Assembly (NCBI GenBank): GCA_030374765.1
Contig: JARGXX010000001.1
Location: 124,001 to 188,000, forward strand
From: Agarophyton chilense
Lineage: Eukaryota > Rhodophyta > Florideophyceae > Gracilariales > Gracilariaceae
Direction of reading: 5' to 3'
DNA: 64,000 nt
In this document: in pieces, positions 52,966 through 64,000 of the stretch
Position numbering within the stretch: position 1 is the first letter of the stretch
Layout of the letters: the number at the start of each line of letters is the position of its first letter
Program-made: the position numbers and the translations under genes
Notes under the pieces: model-generated
What the model saw: the letters and a program-made list of their open reading frames with translations, nothing else
What the model was told of the DNA's origin: nothing
The model's database searches: none

Positions 52966-54080
52966 TCAAATCTTGAACACTTTAACTGCATCCACCCTAG
53001 TAGATATTCCAGGCGTCGACCACGCACAATACCAGCAAGAAGTAATCGCTCTAAAATATTTTTCTTTCACTTCAAACTTCTTTTCCATATTCAAATCATC
53101 TTGCCAAGATCTATCATGTCCATCAATTCTTGAACAACATGAATAGTACTCTTTGCAAATTTCTGCAATAGAAACAGAGAGCTGGATTTTCTTGCTTGTT
53201 CCATCAGTTGTCCTCCATTTTTCAAGAATAGGATTTCTTGGTTTGGTACTGCTGCAACTGCTGATAAAATATCTCCTCTCTCGGTCCATCCAGAGCACGG
53301 ACATCAACTTACGATCTACTTCAGAAAGGTTAGCAACCATTGAAACGTGCTGGCCTCGTGATATTATCGTAAGCTCGAAAAAATAGTTCATTGGAAACAT
53401 TTTGGTAGTCCTTTTTACAACCCCAATTAATCTCATTTCTCTTTTTAAAAGTTCCTCGGCGGTTTCAACAAATGAAAAAATGATTCAACGCATACAAAAC
53501 GATCCATTACAAACCAGTTTTACACTAGTCTCATTAGAACAGCTGTTCCGTGTGTATGTTCAAACTCGTAAGGCTGGACATTTGGTTCCTTAGAGCGCAT
53601 GTTTATTTCTATTTTTAGAACTACTCCACTCCTTCCGCAGCAAACTATCTTCAATTCACAACCGTTTCCAGGTTTCTTGTCTAAAACAGTGTAATGTGGA
53701 AGTCCTATTCCAATCAAATACCCGCCAAGTTTATACTAACGTGACATAATTTTATCAACACAAAACGTTTGGGACGAAGTGAAGAAAGCTTTTCTATGGT
53801 TATTGATAGATTGAACCTTAAATCGATACCAGAGGACTGCCTTTCGAAACAAACCATCCACAATAAAAGCCCAAGCACTCCCAAACACATGAAAACCTTT
53901 TTTTACCAAAATGAAGTCTATTTGATTTCTACCCCCACTATCGACTTGCTTCAGCGAGTATTGAAACATCTAAGGAAAGCGTGCTACTTTTCTAATCGGA
54001 ATCAGTTTTCATGTTAAATTAGCCAACCCAAAGCAAACAACGATACCGGATTTAATTTCAGAAAACCCTCATGTTTTTCT
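52966..54080 (-). pseudogene. piggyBac-like (DDE_Tnp_1_7) transposase remnant
   Basis: N-terminal to C-terminal on the minus strand: AVLWYRFKVQSINNHRK and FCVDKIMSR (first Asp, 53736-53969), an in-frame TAG, then GYLIGIGLPHYTVLDKKPGNGCELKI and SGVVLKIEI at 53520-53717. After a frameshift come MSVLWMDRERRYFISSCSST, IQLSVSIAEICKEYYSCCSR and IDGHDRSWQDDLNMEKKF at 52966-53436. The CVDxxMS, P-x-K-P-x-x-x-G-x-E, RRYFI.S and ID.H.R..QDDL motifs are those of piggyBac-type transposases. Terminal TTAA repeats were not identified. At least one stop and one frameshift. Confidence 0.75.
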
Positions 54081-55940
54081 CAATGAAGTTGACACCGTCC
54101 TTGCTGTTTTGCAAGCTCCAAAATATATGTGATAGCATTAGGGGTCACTTCACTTCTCTTTTTCATTTTTATTCAATTTTTAAATATTGAATACTAGTTA
54201 ATATCACCGAAATGCAAATGTAATGTTGGATCGTATTTGATGATCTATGTAACTTTATATGCAAAAATGGAAACGCTTTTGTACAGAAAGGGTGATGTTT
54301 AAATCAGGCACCATCTAGGATCAGTTCACTACATCCTCGAGAATTCTGACAGATATGCTGGAAGAACGTATTGAGTGTTTTTCTCTTATTGCAGTCTTTA
54401 GGTATTTGACACTTATGGAAGCTTCAAATTTGATGACTACCTATGAACTTATTTTCCTGCATTTTAGAATCATATAAAGACAGGCACAAAGCAGACTATG
54501 GTGGTCGACTCAGAAATCGGTAGTGACACTCAAAATTTACTTGTTATTGGTAAAATGTTATGCGTTTCATGTGCAGGAGCGGCCACCATCAATCTTAAAC
54601 GACTCTGACTATCTTGGGTCTGCTGACGGTAGGATTCTTAAGGCTTGAATTCCTGTAATTCTCTGCTCTGCTCTGAGCTGACGCCATGCCAGAATTAGAA
54701 ACGCTGGTTATAGAACAACTGAAGAACGTTTATGACCTCTCTATCTTGAAGGTCCGCATGCAAACAGTATAGAATTCTAAATTTGTAATCGATCCCCTCG
54801 AATAGGAAGTATGTTCTTCAGATGCAGGACCCCGTATACAAACGTTGAGCTAATATTACAGAAAAAAATTAAAATATTTCTGTCTGTATGTTTAAATAAA
54901 ACCACATGAGTTGTTTTGCATGATGTTGAAAATCCGTTGCGAATGCTACAAAAACTAGAAGAAAGTTACAATTCGGAAACCGCCATCTCTCAGATAAAAA
55001 TTAAAAACATACTACTATCGATAAAGCACTTCACATCGAAGCAAAAAAACGGCATTCATAAAGGTTTCTGCCACGCATGGTTTTGTTAACGCTGGCGCAA
55101 AATAATAGGAGCTCAGTGATAATTTTTTGACGCACAATAGAACTACGAAACTGATTTACGTGCTGCAACTGTTTTGTGCCAAGAACAGCATTAGCATCAA
55201 AGTATTAATGGTGAATGTGGATAGTAGAAATATAAAACACGAAAAGCCCGTTTATCTACTGTCAAAGACTGAAGTCAAACAAAGTATCAGCTTAGCATTA
55301 TTGTAAATGGACCAGAAATACTTGGCTTCTATAGTTTAGAAATATGAAAGCTTGAACACAACTGTATGACAGTCAGTGCCGACCAAAAGCTCAAAACAAT
55401 TTTTATACCATTTATCAGTTGAAAAGGCCGGACCAAGACGTCATATTGGGTAGCAAGCATCCAGCACAGCGGACATAAATCGTTGAACAGTTGTATCGGC
55501 TGGCTGGGTGTCGCAACGTCGTCTTTTGCCGCCCTTCTTCCAAGCATATTGCAACAAAAAGCCAAATACTCTAAAACAAAGACTTAGTCAATCCCCCGAA
55601 TTTGTTGAAATAGCTAAATCAGAGGTCCCCAGGCCTAATGTATGCGAGATTAAAAAGTGAAGAAACAGTTTTGTGTATGACTAGCAGTGTTTGCGGATAA
55701 AATTCGCAGCACATATCCCGGACAACTAGGTTGTGTCCTTGAGGTTATATTTGGAAACTTGGAACATAGTACTATTTTTCAAAAAGTTGCGTGGAGCTCG
55801 CATAAATATCATCGCTCAGTGAAATGTACATAATCTGCAGAGACCTTGGTTGCAAATGAAACAATCGACCAAGAGAAATTTCTGTCCCGCCCATATAGGA
55901 CGCTTCATAGTGTTGGAGTATAGCTCTGCATAGCGGTATA
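54081..55940. other. no gene seen
   Basis: AT-rich, about 1.9 kb, with only short frames (for example 55329-55565 minus, 78 codons, no motif). No repeat shared with the rest of the window was noticed. Confidence 0.45.
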
Positions 55941-56540
55941 TGTGGTATAAAACATAACAGTAGAGAGGGGCGCGGGTTGTGCTCGACAGAGGAGACGGAA
56001 ATTGAGGATCCCGGTAAGGTGTGGCAGCACCAGCCACTGGAGGGTGCAACGAGAATGAAGGACTCACTGAGACCACGTTGATAGAATATGATGAACAGCG
56101 TACGCGGGTCCGAAAAACCGTAAGAACACTAAGCTCAGCTTTATGCTCGACTGTAGAAACCAAAAGAGGTAAAAGTAGTCTAGTATGTGCTTGTCTTTAC
56201 AACATAAACACGGTTGTCCATGCTTGGTGAAGATATATTTCGCCAGCAACCCGACCTGCGGTGGGGCTCCTCACCATGTGGCAACGAAAAGGTGCACTTG
56301 ATGTGCGCCGCCCTATCTACTTTCTCTTATCTAAATATTACTAAATTAGGGAAACGCTAAGCTAACTGCTAACTAAATCACTGTTGTACACGGCCCATAC
56401 CGGCAACAATTCAGGTCCCCCATGTCGCATAACTACTTCATCGATGTAGCTCACTATACTATATATTCCGGTCCTAGCGACAGCCACGCCCCGTAGCTGT
56501 ACCCTGCTTCAGCGTTCGCCAGCGCCCTGTAACACATTGC
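55941..56540 (-). repeat. 3' LTR of element 4 (inner end uncertain)
   Basis: Begins TGTGGTATAAAAC on the plus strand, like TGTGGTAGAATC at 63864. The segment 55989-56051 matches 63940-64000 with several substitutions and a ~30-bp length difference upstream. The inner boundary is guessed from CTGTAACACA near 56535. Confidence 0.6.
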
Positions 56541-56637
56541 AGCAGCGCTCCTGCGACATGCACTATACCGTTTGGTAATGCCGCACGGTGAACCAAAATA
56601 TGTCAACTGCCGTCATGTTGCTTGAGTTTCATCCCCT

Positions 56638-57234
56638 GTGGCCGTTCTTAACGGCTTTGTAATTGGGTCTCCCTTGAAGGTTGCCAAAATTGGTCCGACG
56701 TTCGTGTATAAATCGGTTTTGTCGCATTCTCTATTGCAAGTTTCTGGTGCGTTCAATGCCCGGCGAACGTTATACCTCGGCAGTGTCTTCTCCGCTTCTC
56801 CATCCTACGCCGCACCTTACCTTTTTGGTGTTATACTTTCCGCTCTTTCCTTTCCCTTCTCTTCTCGTACCGTATTGGTTGGATTGCACATGTCGCGATG
56901 CGCGCAGACTTTCCGAAATCTCGTGCTGGATGTCGAATGTCCGCCAAATAGTCACCCGAGCACGATGATGGCTCCTGCCGTTTGTCAAACCTGATTACTG
57001 GTGTGGTTTCGAAGTTGGTGATGCCCCTTCGGTTCTTTCCCTGCTCCTTCTCTTCTACCGGGTACCTTTTCAGATCTGCCGACGTTGCCTCCGACTCCTA
57101 AGGGTTCTGTGTTATACTGGTCTAGGTCGGGCTCACAGTCTCACACTTCGAATTTCCCTGGCAGTCGTCCCGGGCCTTCTGGAGGACCTTATACCAATCC
57201 TGGTGTGGATCCCTTCTTTGAGGGGCCTCTGTAG
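56638..57234 (+). pseudogene. antisense ORF remnant of element 4
   Basis: In one frame: 118 codons from 56638 to TGA 56992-56994, another TGA at 57019, then open to TAG 57232-57234 with a Pro/Ser/Gly-rich end (LPTLPPTPKGSVLYWSRS, SGGPYTNPGVDPFFEGPL). It sits between the LTR and pol on the strand opposite pol, the same place as the long antisense ORF of element 2. Sequence similarity is confined to composition at the C-terminus, so homology is likely from position but not shown. Confidence 0.4.
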
Positions 57235-57328
57235 GTCTCTTGCCTAGTGTGGCTTGCCATAAACTTGTGATCTCTTCTTGATTAATCACTTCCAATCTAT
57301 TTTGCACAAAGCCAATGCAAAACTAATG

Positions 57329-57346
57329 TCTCCCCTCCCCCTCCTT
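57329..57346 (-). promoter_or_regulatory. polypurine tract after pol (element 4)
   Basis: Minus-strand TAAGGAGGGGGAGGGGAG, closely like the element 2 tract at 18421-18438 (TAAGGAAGGGGGAGAGAA), again between pol and the antisense ORF and far from the LTR. Confidence 0.6.
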
Positions 57347-57602
57347 AGCGGGCTGCACCCATGTAGGTCCTTCTACATTGGTTGGCGGGAGTTTTTTGTG
57401 CCTGCACCTGTACCATGATCGGAAATAGCGTTGTATATGATGAGGGGGTTTCAATGTGTCATCTCCAGGGCCATTGCCATACCACTGGACGAAATTACGG
57501 AGACCTACTGGTAATGGTTTTTGACCTATAATGGTTTCAATCGGGCATTCGGAGGCCGAGACCTCAAAGTGCCCGCCTAATTGAGGTGCGGAGCCCTGCT
57601 CT

Positions 57603-60600
57603 TTAACTCCATTTGGGGAATCGACTCCAGTTTTGGGGGTATCGGACCAACGGCTGTGTCCGGTGTGCCATCAAATCTACCTTATGGTAATTGGTGATGT
57701 ATTGGAGAGAGGACGGGGCCAGTTTGAGATGTTTCAGTCGCTGATACAAATGCCGGTGCAGGTTCAGCTTGAGTGCCCTTAGAGCCGTGTCGGAGACAAC
57801 TGCGCGCCGTATTACCACATATACTACATTCTGTTGAGACCCGGCCTAACAATAAGGTGTTCTAGAGTCCATCCATTCGTATCGTACTCGTTTGTTCATT
57901 CGCCGAGACTACCTCAAATGGTCCTGTAGATTTGGGTAGTAGCTTCGATTTGATGCCAGCATCAAGTTTCCACCTTGGCAATCCTCTTTCCGCCTTGGTC
58001 GTAGTAAGATTTGTAACGCTTTTGGGCTACTGTCAATTGGGCATTGGCTTCTTTTAAGGTGGTATTGAGCTTGTTCAATTTATTCTTTCTGACCTGAGCG
58101 GAGGTAGGTGTACCATCTGCTCGGTAGTTCTCGAGCCCTGCTTGAAAGAGAATACCATGAGGTGTACGTGTGAGCGTCAGGTCGAAGGGATTAATCCCCG
58201 TAGATCGGTGTACCTAAAGCTTGTAGGCATTTATTAGCGGCTGTACAGAACCAGTTCATCCATTTTTTTGTCCTTCTACATAGTGTAGTAGTCTGATCAC
58301 GAGGGTCCCGTTGACACGTTCCAATTGCCCGTTTGTTTGCGGATGGTACCCCATGGGGAAGTAATGTATCAACCCAAGCATTTTACATACAGCTTCAAAT
58401 AACTTGGATGCTAAGTTCTAACCAATATCAGTTAATAGGTACATTGAGGCACCATACGGTTGTATCCAATTATTTAGGAAATCCCTTGCCGAGACCGTCT
58501 AGGTTGTGCTCTACAGAGGTATGGCCCTTGTGAGTTTGGAAAACCAATCGGTGATGACCACCCCGAATCGCTAACCCTCTGAGGTTGTTAGCAATGGGCC
58601 CAGGTTGTCAGTAGCTACGAACTCCAAGAGATTAGCCGCGCATAAACGCTTCATGTACTTTCTGTGCTTTGGCAAACCACCTTGGGTCTCTATAGAAGAA
58701 GTACGGCGAGTTACAAATGTCTAAACATCGTGGGCCATGTGGGGCCAGTAGAAGTGATTCTTTAAAGTATGATATAACTATATAGATCTTGTATGACCTC
58801 CAAGTCTTGGTTAGTGCCCATAATACAATACCTCCAGGCGTATAGACTCTTGTAGAACCTTGCTAAGAGCTCCGTCTAGGGTAGAACGACGGACTAGGTA
58901 ACCTTCGTGGTCTATATCGAACTGCAACCCTTTGATGCCAATTTGGTTGCTCAATATTCTGCAATAGTTGTGTGTAGTTTGCTCTCGCAAGAATTTCTCC
59001 CGGGTTATGGGAATTTTTCCCCTTCTTTGATGGCTGCTCCTATTTCAGTTGATTCTTTTCTCCACCCTCCTTCATCATCCCATAGTCCTTTTTTCGTGCT
59101 TACCATACGGTTGTGCTAGCTTTCTCGTCAAGCATATTATATCATCTTCTAAAGGTCCGGTGTCCGGCTAATCGATACTTAAACAAGTCCCCCCATCAGC
59201 GATGTTTTGTTTATATCAGGACGGTATTGGACTTCATAATTCAACTCCGAAAGTCGGAGTCTCCACCGAGCTAACCGTACGGAGGCGTCTGACAGACCTA
59301 TTATTTACCGTAAGGCTTTGTGATCCGTTCGCACAGTAAAAAGGTCACCAGGTAGGTAAGGTTGCAGCAAGAAAATGCTCCCTACCACAACCAGGAATTA
59401 TTTTTCCGTGACGGAGTAGTTTTGTTCGTTCTGTGTGAGCGCTCGGCTCCAATATACAATTGGTGCCCTTGATTAATCTTCCTGCTCCTGTATTAGACAG
59501 CAACCCTTCTGGGCGTCCGAGGCATCATTATCAAATATGCATGTCTTTTCCGCCTTCGGTTATGCCAATATAGAAGGGGAAAGCAGCCCCGCTTTCAAGA
59601 GATGGGACGCGCCCACTTCGTCGTGTTCTAGATTACATATAAGAACCTTTTAGGTTGTCTTTTTTGCAGACGTCGGTTTAGAGAAGCTTCTCTCTTTGCA
59701 AAGTTTTTGACTAACCTGCAGTAGACGTTGCAAAAACCTATGAAGGAGCGTTCCTTCGTTTTTCTTTGAAGGGATTTTCGTTTCTTGCACTGCTCTGAGG
59801 TTTCGTTGGGCTACTTGGAATTTTCTTCGGCTGATTGTGTGCCCAAGATACTCTACAATCTGATGGAAGGACATTCATTTGTTTAACTTTGGAACTACCC
59901 CAGTCTTTGTCAGGAGATTTAGTACAGCACGACCGTGCTCGTGGTGCTTTTCCATGGGGTTTGAGTGGATCACCCCTTCGGCTATATACACTATTGCGGT
60001 TTTTCACCTTACTTTGGACAGTTTAATGTCAAGAGCTCTTTGAAAGGTTGCTGACGCATTGCGTAAACCAAACGAAATCCTCCGGAATCTATAGAGACCA
60101 GCGTGAGAAATGAACGCGGTCTTATCTCTGTCCTCCTCGGGAATATCTAGTAGCCATTAATCACAGTTCGCATCCAGTACGGTCGATATATTCCCGGTTC
60201 CTTGTAAATCGATTCATTCATCCATTCTTGGGATCTGATTCCAGTCTTTTACCATAACGGTATTCAACCTTCACTAATTTCTACAGAACCAGATTCGGAT
60301 TTCTTCTCGTTTTTGTACAAGCACCACGGAGCTTGCCCGTTCGGCACTTGCGGGTTCAATCACACCGTCACCGAGCATTCTCTGCACCTCCTGTACTTCA
60401 ACCTCGCGGGGTTTGGACCAGCCTGGTACGGTGGCTGACGAATAGGCTTGGCGCCTGGCGCCAAGTCTATGCGGTGCTGTGTTGCTCCTATTGCATCTAG
60501 ACTTCCCGACCACAAGGTGTCGGACGGTTTCGGTAGGGAGAGTATTTTTTTCGATTTCGTTCCCCTGTAAGGTCTATGTTTACTTCTATTCTCCAATCTT

Positions 60601-61499
60601 TCACCTTCTTCACCTCCATGTTGATGTCGGTCTTCTCTCCGATTTCGGGGTTTTCCTTTACGTTCTTGTTTTCATTCTCCCTCGCGTCCCCCTCCTTATC
60701 CCTCACGTCCACGTGAGACCATGGTGGTTTCATTAAGAAAATTTGGTCTGGCGTCAGGAGAAATATGCCGATACGGGTATTTTTAGAGAGCTTTACGATG
60801 TGGTTGCTGAAGTTGTTGACGTATCTTCTGAACGATTAGTTCGGTATATTCTCGAGTATTCCATTTTCAATCAAAGTGGTGTGCATATCTACCAATTTGG
60901 CTTCGTTTTGATTGGATCCCATACCTGATCGCAAGGATGTGACTTGTACTACCATTTGGCGGTAACGTGGAATGGATACCCTATGAGATAACCGGACCTT
61001 ATTGGACATTGAACCTGCTGGTTAGTTTTCCATCTCCCATGCGGGGTTCTGTTTCTGAAGTCCCCTGCGCTTACCAATAATTGCAATGCGTGGTCCATTA
61101 TTGAAAAGTACCGTATGGGATCTCGGAAAATACACTGGATGTGGCGGTAATCCGTTGCTAGTTGGTTGATCACGATAAAGTGGACTGTTGCCTTCAGGTT
61201 TTTATCTATGACCATGAGAATAAGGTATCCACGGACTGAAAGAGGTCTATTGTTTGCATCCGGAGTGGGTATTGCAATGTACAGAGCTGTATCTTATCTA
61301 AAACCCTTGCTATTAATAGTCTGGCATTCACCAGATTGGGTTCCGCTCCAATGTCCAAGAATAGAATACAGTGAACCAAATGGTTAGAAATAAACCGAAG
61401 GGTGGTGTTTATCATATGGTTACTGTGTTTGAGGGAGCATATAGTGACTGTGTCATCCATGATCTTTTCCTCTCCAGTGACCAATGGGTATTCATCCAT
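57603..61499 (-). pseudogene. pol remnant (element 4)
   Basis: Order matches element 1. The protease area (61206-61499) has LFLDIGAEPNLVNARL, with Asp kept but DTG changed to DIG. RT and connection pieces lie at 59650-60600 (for example GVIEPASAERASSVVLVQK near 60300-60370). An integrase-core region at about 58260-58560 aligns at DNA level with element 1 7740-7960 (targets for the second Asp and Gln/Glu motif). A C-terminal barrel piece is near 57950-58080. Stops and frameshifts throughout; no usable product. Confidence 0.75.
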
Positions 61500-61526
61500 A
61501 CGTGACCCATATAGTATTGGAAGACC

Positions 61527-63745
61527 TTACAAGTGATCTCGCATTGGGATGGCATTCACTCCAACTGGTTGGCGTTTTCCGCGATCAAATCGACTTTTTG
61601 AGGTGCCACGGGGCATGCATTCGCGTTCCTTCTGGGTCGATCCGCTGCGGATTGGGTACCGGAGAATTACCGATGGCTCTGCTGCCGCACCTATAGAAGC
61701 ATGCCTCGTATCTGAGGAAACACGCTGATACACTTCATACCCAACTGATGGGAAGATTAAAAAACCCGCAAAGGATGTTAGCTCTTACGTTGTCACTTAA
61801 CGCCATATTGGTTGGTGTTGGTTGGACCTTGTTCGGGAATGGCATTGAAGTTCTGTATGAAAGCTGCCCACCAGCTTGGTTAGCATATGGTACTGCAAAA
61901 ACCTGGTGGTGATGGGCAGACACCATCGTTGAAGGTATCGGTGGTGGTTCCGACGGTAACACAGGAGCTACTGAACTTGACCAGTTGGAGCTGGGGAGCG
62001 AATGTTCTCCGACCTGAGAGGTCTCAATCAGATGAGTCGCTTGCCCATGAGGTGTGTGCCCGGCTGACCCGTCATCGATTGTGGATGCTCCTCCGATGCA
62101 GAAGACTGACCGTTTCGGTATACCCTTCTTCCCTTTCAGTATGGAGGCTATAGTTCTCTTCCCCATTCGTAGCGTATTACCTAGCCCCTGCGCAAAGCGC
62201 GCCACTACGATGTATCTCACCTTACGGCTTCCTCCAAGTTAACTTCATACCTGAGAGCTTATTAGTTTGTCAATATTATCAGCGTAAATTGACTTTAACC
62301 TGGTGGTAGTAAAAACGGTACCGCATCGGAACTCAGTCGCCTGGAGCGAACGTGCGTATTGCACTTCGGTTTATCCTGCTCGTTGACGTTGTTTGAGCAC
62401 CTCAGAGTGGGCCTCCTGAATCACCTCATCGGTGGCATAGGTTTCCAAGAATAAATTCACCACCTGTGGGTATGCAGTCAGCATTTCCGTCTGTTCATCA
62501 TCCACCGCCATGGAATTGCCCTGTAAGCAGATGTGTAAAGTGTCACCAGCCTGAATTCTAAGGCAAAACTGATCTAAACACATCGCGGCCCATTCTGAAA
62601 ACCCATACTGGTCACAAGCTATCTTGAATTTCTGAAGGTAGTGTATGATAGCGATGAGATCCTCTCCCGAATAACAGGAATCCGTCATCTAGAAACTAAG
62701 CTTCCGGTGAGGCTTAGTTGTCTTCTGAGAAACCTCTTTGCTCTACTCGGAGTTCTTGTTCTCCAATCTATATTGGTGATAGTTGACCGCCTTTGTAAAA
62801 AGGTCGTTCGACCGAACAATCACCTGTACGTCCAGATCGCTGTTGGAGTCTGATTCAGACGTGTTATACCGTTTGGTCTTACCCTTGCGGTTGTTTTTTC
62901 CTTTTGCACGACGGGGATTATTCATGTGTTTCCTTGAACCTTTTCGCTTGACATCCGTTGACAAACCGGACTTGGTTTCCGAGCTCGAAGAGTCAGGGTC
63001 AAACCAGTGCCCTCTTTTTTTGGCCCTTTTAATATTCATCTTTTTCTTACCAGATGGGCGTCGGTGTCGCTCCTCTTCCGAGCTCGACAATCCATTATTA
63101 CCACCATCGTGTCCGCCAAGGGTTCCCTGCGCAGCTCTACCAACAGATTTCGCTTGGTAATAATACCCTGGGTCCTCAATCGCCGAAAGTTCTGCCCCTC
63201 TCCGAATTCGGTCGTGCGGCTTTTCAATGGTTTGCAAAATATAAAAATTGGTTTTAGGATTACGGAAAACACCATCAGGTTTTTGAAAAGCGGCTTATGC
63301 CTCCACCTGGACGGTGTTTGCCTTTCCCTCTACTTCGGGTGGGAAAAACCATGAATCCGCAAGGATGGCATCACCAATTGGTCAATTTGTCCTCTTCTAT
63401 CATTGTCGAGGTAATTGATGATGAATGACGGCACAAGGTCTATCACTTCCTGATAGGCTCCATCAACCACAACACGGGTAATGAAATCCATATCCAGACG
63501 GGGACCAGGGGATGTTTCCTTTTGACCAAAGTCATTGGCATGTCGGGCTTCTGTCGAGAGACTTTCTGTCTTTCGTCCTGCCTTATTGACCTGAATGGTT
63601 CTCGGCTTTGGATGAAGTTCTTCCGGCTTGTCCAAGATTGGTTGTGCAAGTCCCTCAGTGAAAGAAAACCACCAACTGGTGCACCAGGCGCCCTAGTAAA
63701 GCGCCTCGGGGCGTTTTTCGATGATTGGTCTGCTGTGGTATACAA
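61527..63745 (-). pseudogene. gag remnant (element 4)
   Basis: Pieces in several frames: N-terminus at 63443-63745, the alternating charged middle at 62743-63237 (SSSEEERHRRPSGKKKMN, RRAKGKNNRKGKTKRYN), the gag core at 62371-62688 (AIIHYLQKFKIACDQYGFSE, MAVDDEQTEMLTAYPQVVNL, nearly identical to element 1), and RGKRQPVGVNAIP at 61527-61733, equivalent to the element 1 gag-pol linker. The stem-loop found at the element 1 gag stop is not preserved. Confidence 0.8.
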
Positions 63746-63844
63746 ATTAGTCAGCAGTTGCTGTTTCAGTGATTACTTCACCAAACGGTACGAATTCAAC
63801 TCCAAATCCTCCCTTTCAATTCCAAACGTGGTTAACACCAATTT

Positions 63845-63860
63845 CTAAACTGGGAGACCA
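63845..63860 (-). other. primer-binding site (element 4)
   Basis: Minus-strand TGGTCTCCCAGTTTAG, three bases from the LTR start; two changes from element 1. Confidence 0.7.
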
Positions 63861-63863
63861 AAA

Positions 63864-64000
63864 TGTGGTAGAATCTAAAACAGGAGCAAGGGGTGTAAGA
63901 CATGTTGGTCTTAGAAAGCATCGAATGTACTGGACCTAGGAGACGGAAATTGAGGATACCGGTGAGGTATGGCGGCACCGGCCACTGAAGGGTGAAACGG
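63864..64000 (-). repeat. 5' LTR of element 4, partial (window edge)
   Basis: Starts TGTGGTAGAATC. Bases 63940-64000 match the left LTR at 55989-56051. Continues beyond the window. Confidence 0.75.

Larger units (their letters stand above)
55941..64000 (-). mobile_element. Ty3/gypsy element 4, related to elements 1 and 2, heavily decayed, cut by window edge
   Basis: Left LTR from 55941, antisense ORF remnant, purine tract, pol and gag traces on the minus strand, primer site at 63845 and the start of the right LTR at 63864. The LTRs share GAGACGGAAATTGAGGAT (56,0xx and 63,94x) and the sequence around it. Gag and pol align with element 1 in order but are broken every 50-150 codons. Confidence 0.85.

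Noticed and set aside
1-64000. CRISPR arrays, bacterial operons, rRNA or riboswitches
   Set aside because: No regularly spaced short repeats, no ribosome-binding-site-led gene runs and no recognisable structural RNA; the content is eukaryotic transposons.

Overview
This window looks like a repeat-rich stretch of a eukaryotic nuclear genome. I find no convincing bacterial genes, rRNA or tRNA genes, and almost every coding trace belongs to a transposable element. The mix is chromodomain Ty3/gypsy elements, Ty1/copia remnants of a type I associate with red algae, diatoms and oomycetes, and Plavaka/tnp2, Tc1/mariner, pogo-like DDE_1, PIF/Harbinger-like and piggyBac-like transposases. A red alga or an oomycete would fit; this is inference from TE content and not a species call.

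Layout, left to right. 1-1959: 3' part of a broken Plavaka-like transposase gene (minus strand). 2126-3520: divergent unknown gene with one in-frame TGA. 3977-6034: low-complexity RG-rich gene lying between two 127-bp direct repeats. ~6614-14020: Ty3 element 1 (minus), nearly intact gag and pol. 14226-14504: a gag-like ORF cut by the next element. 14503-25376: Ty3 element 2 (minus), decayed, carrying a ~820-codon antisense ORF between pol and its 3' LTR. 25383-27118: plus-strand copia remnant. 27524-31817: minus-strand copia remnant. 31880-32742: Tc1/mariner. 34861-36305: DDE_1. 36835-37122 and 52797-52960: two halves of a PIF/Harbinger-like gene, split by 37123-52796, a tandem LTR-internal-LTR-internal-LTR dimer of a second Ty3 family (family B). 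52966-54080: piggyBac-like. 55941-64000: a very decayed Ty3 element 4 running off the window.

All four Ty3 units lie on the minus strand and share a primer-binding site for the same tRNA 3' end. Their gag-pol junctions differ: an in-frame UGA inside an 11-bp stem-loop (element 1), an overlapping TAATG (element 2), and a -1 overlap next to G GAA AAC (family B). Three of the four carry an open or remnant reading frame on the opposite strand between pol and the 3' LTR.

The most unusual signal is an extreme density of interrupted palindromes ACC-N4-6-GGT (roughly one per 50-120 bp, about ten to twenty times chance by hand count) throughout elements 1 and 2 and, in weaker form, element 4. It crosses gag, pol, the antisense ORF and LTRs alike, but is nearly absent from family B and the surrounding DNA. 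Together with the antisense gene it suggests an element-encoded DNA-binding or anti-silencing system, which remains a hypothesis. The family-B dimer is a clear record of unequal crossing-over between the LTRs of one old insertion.
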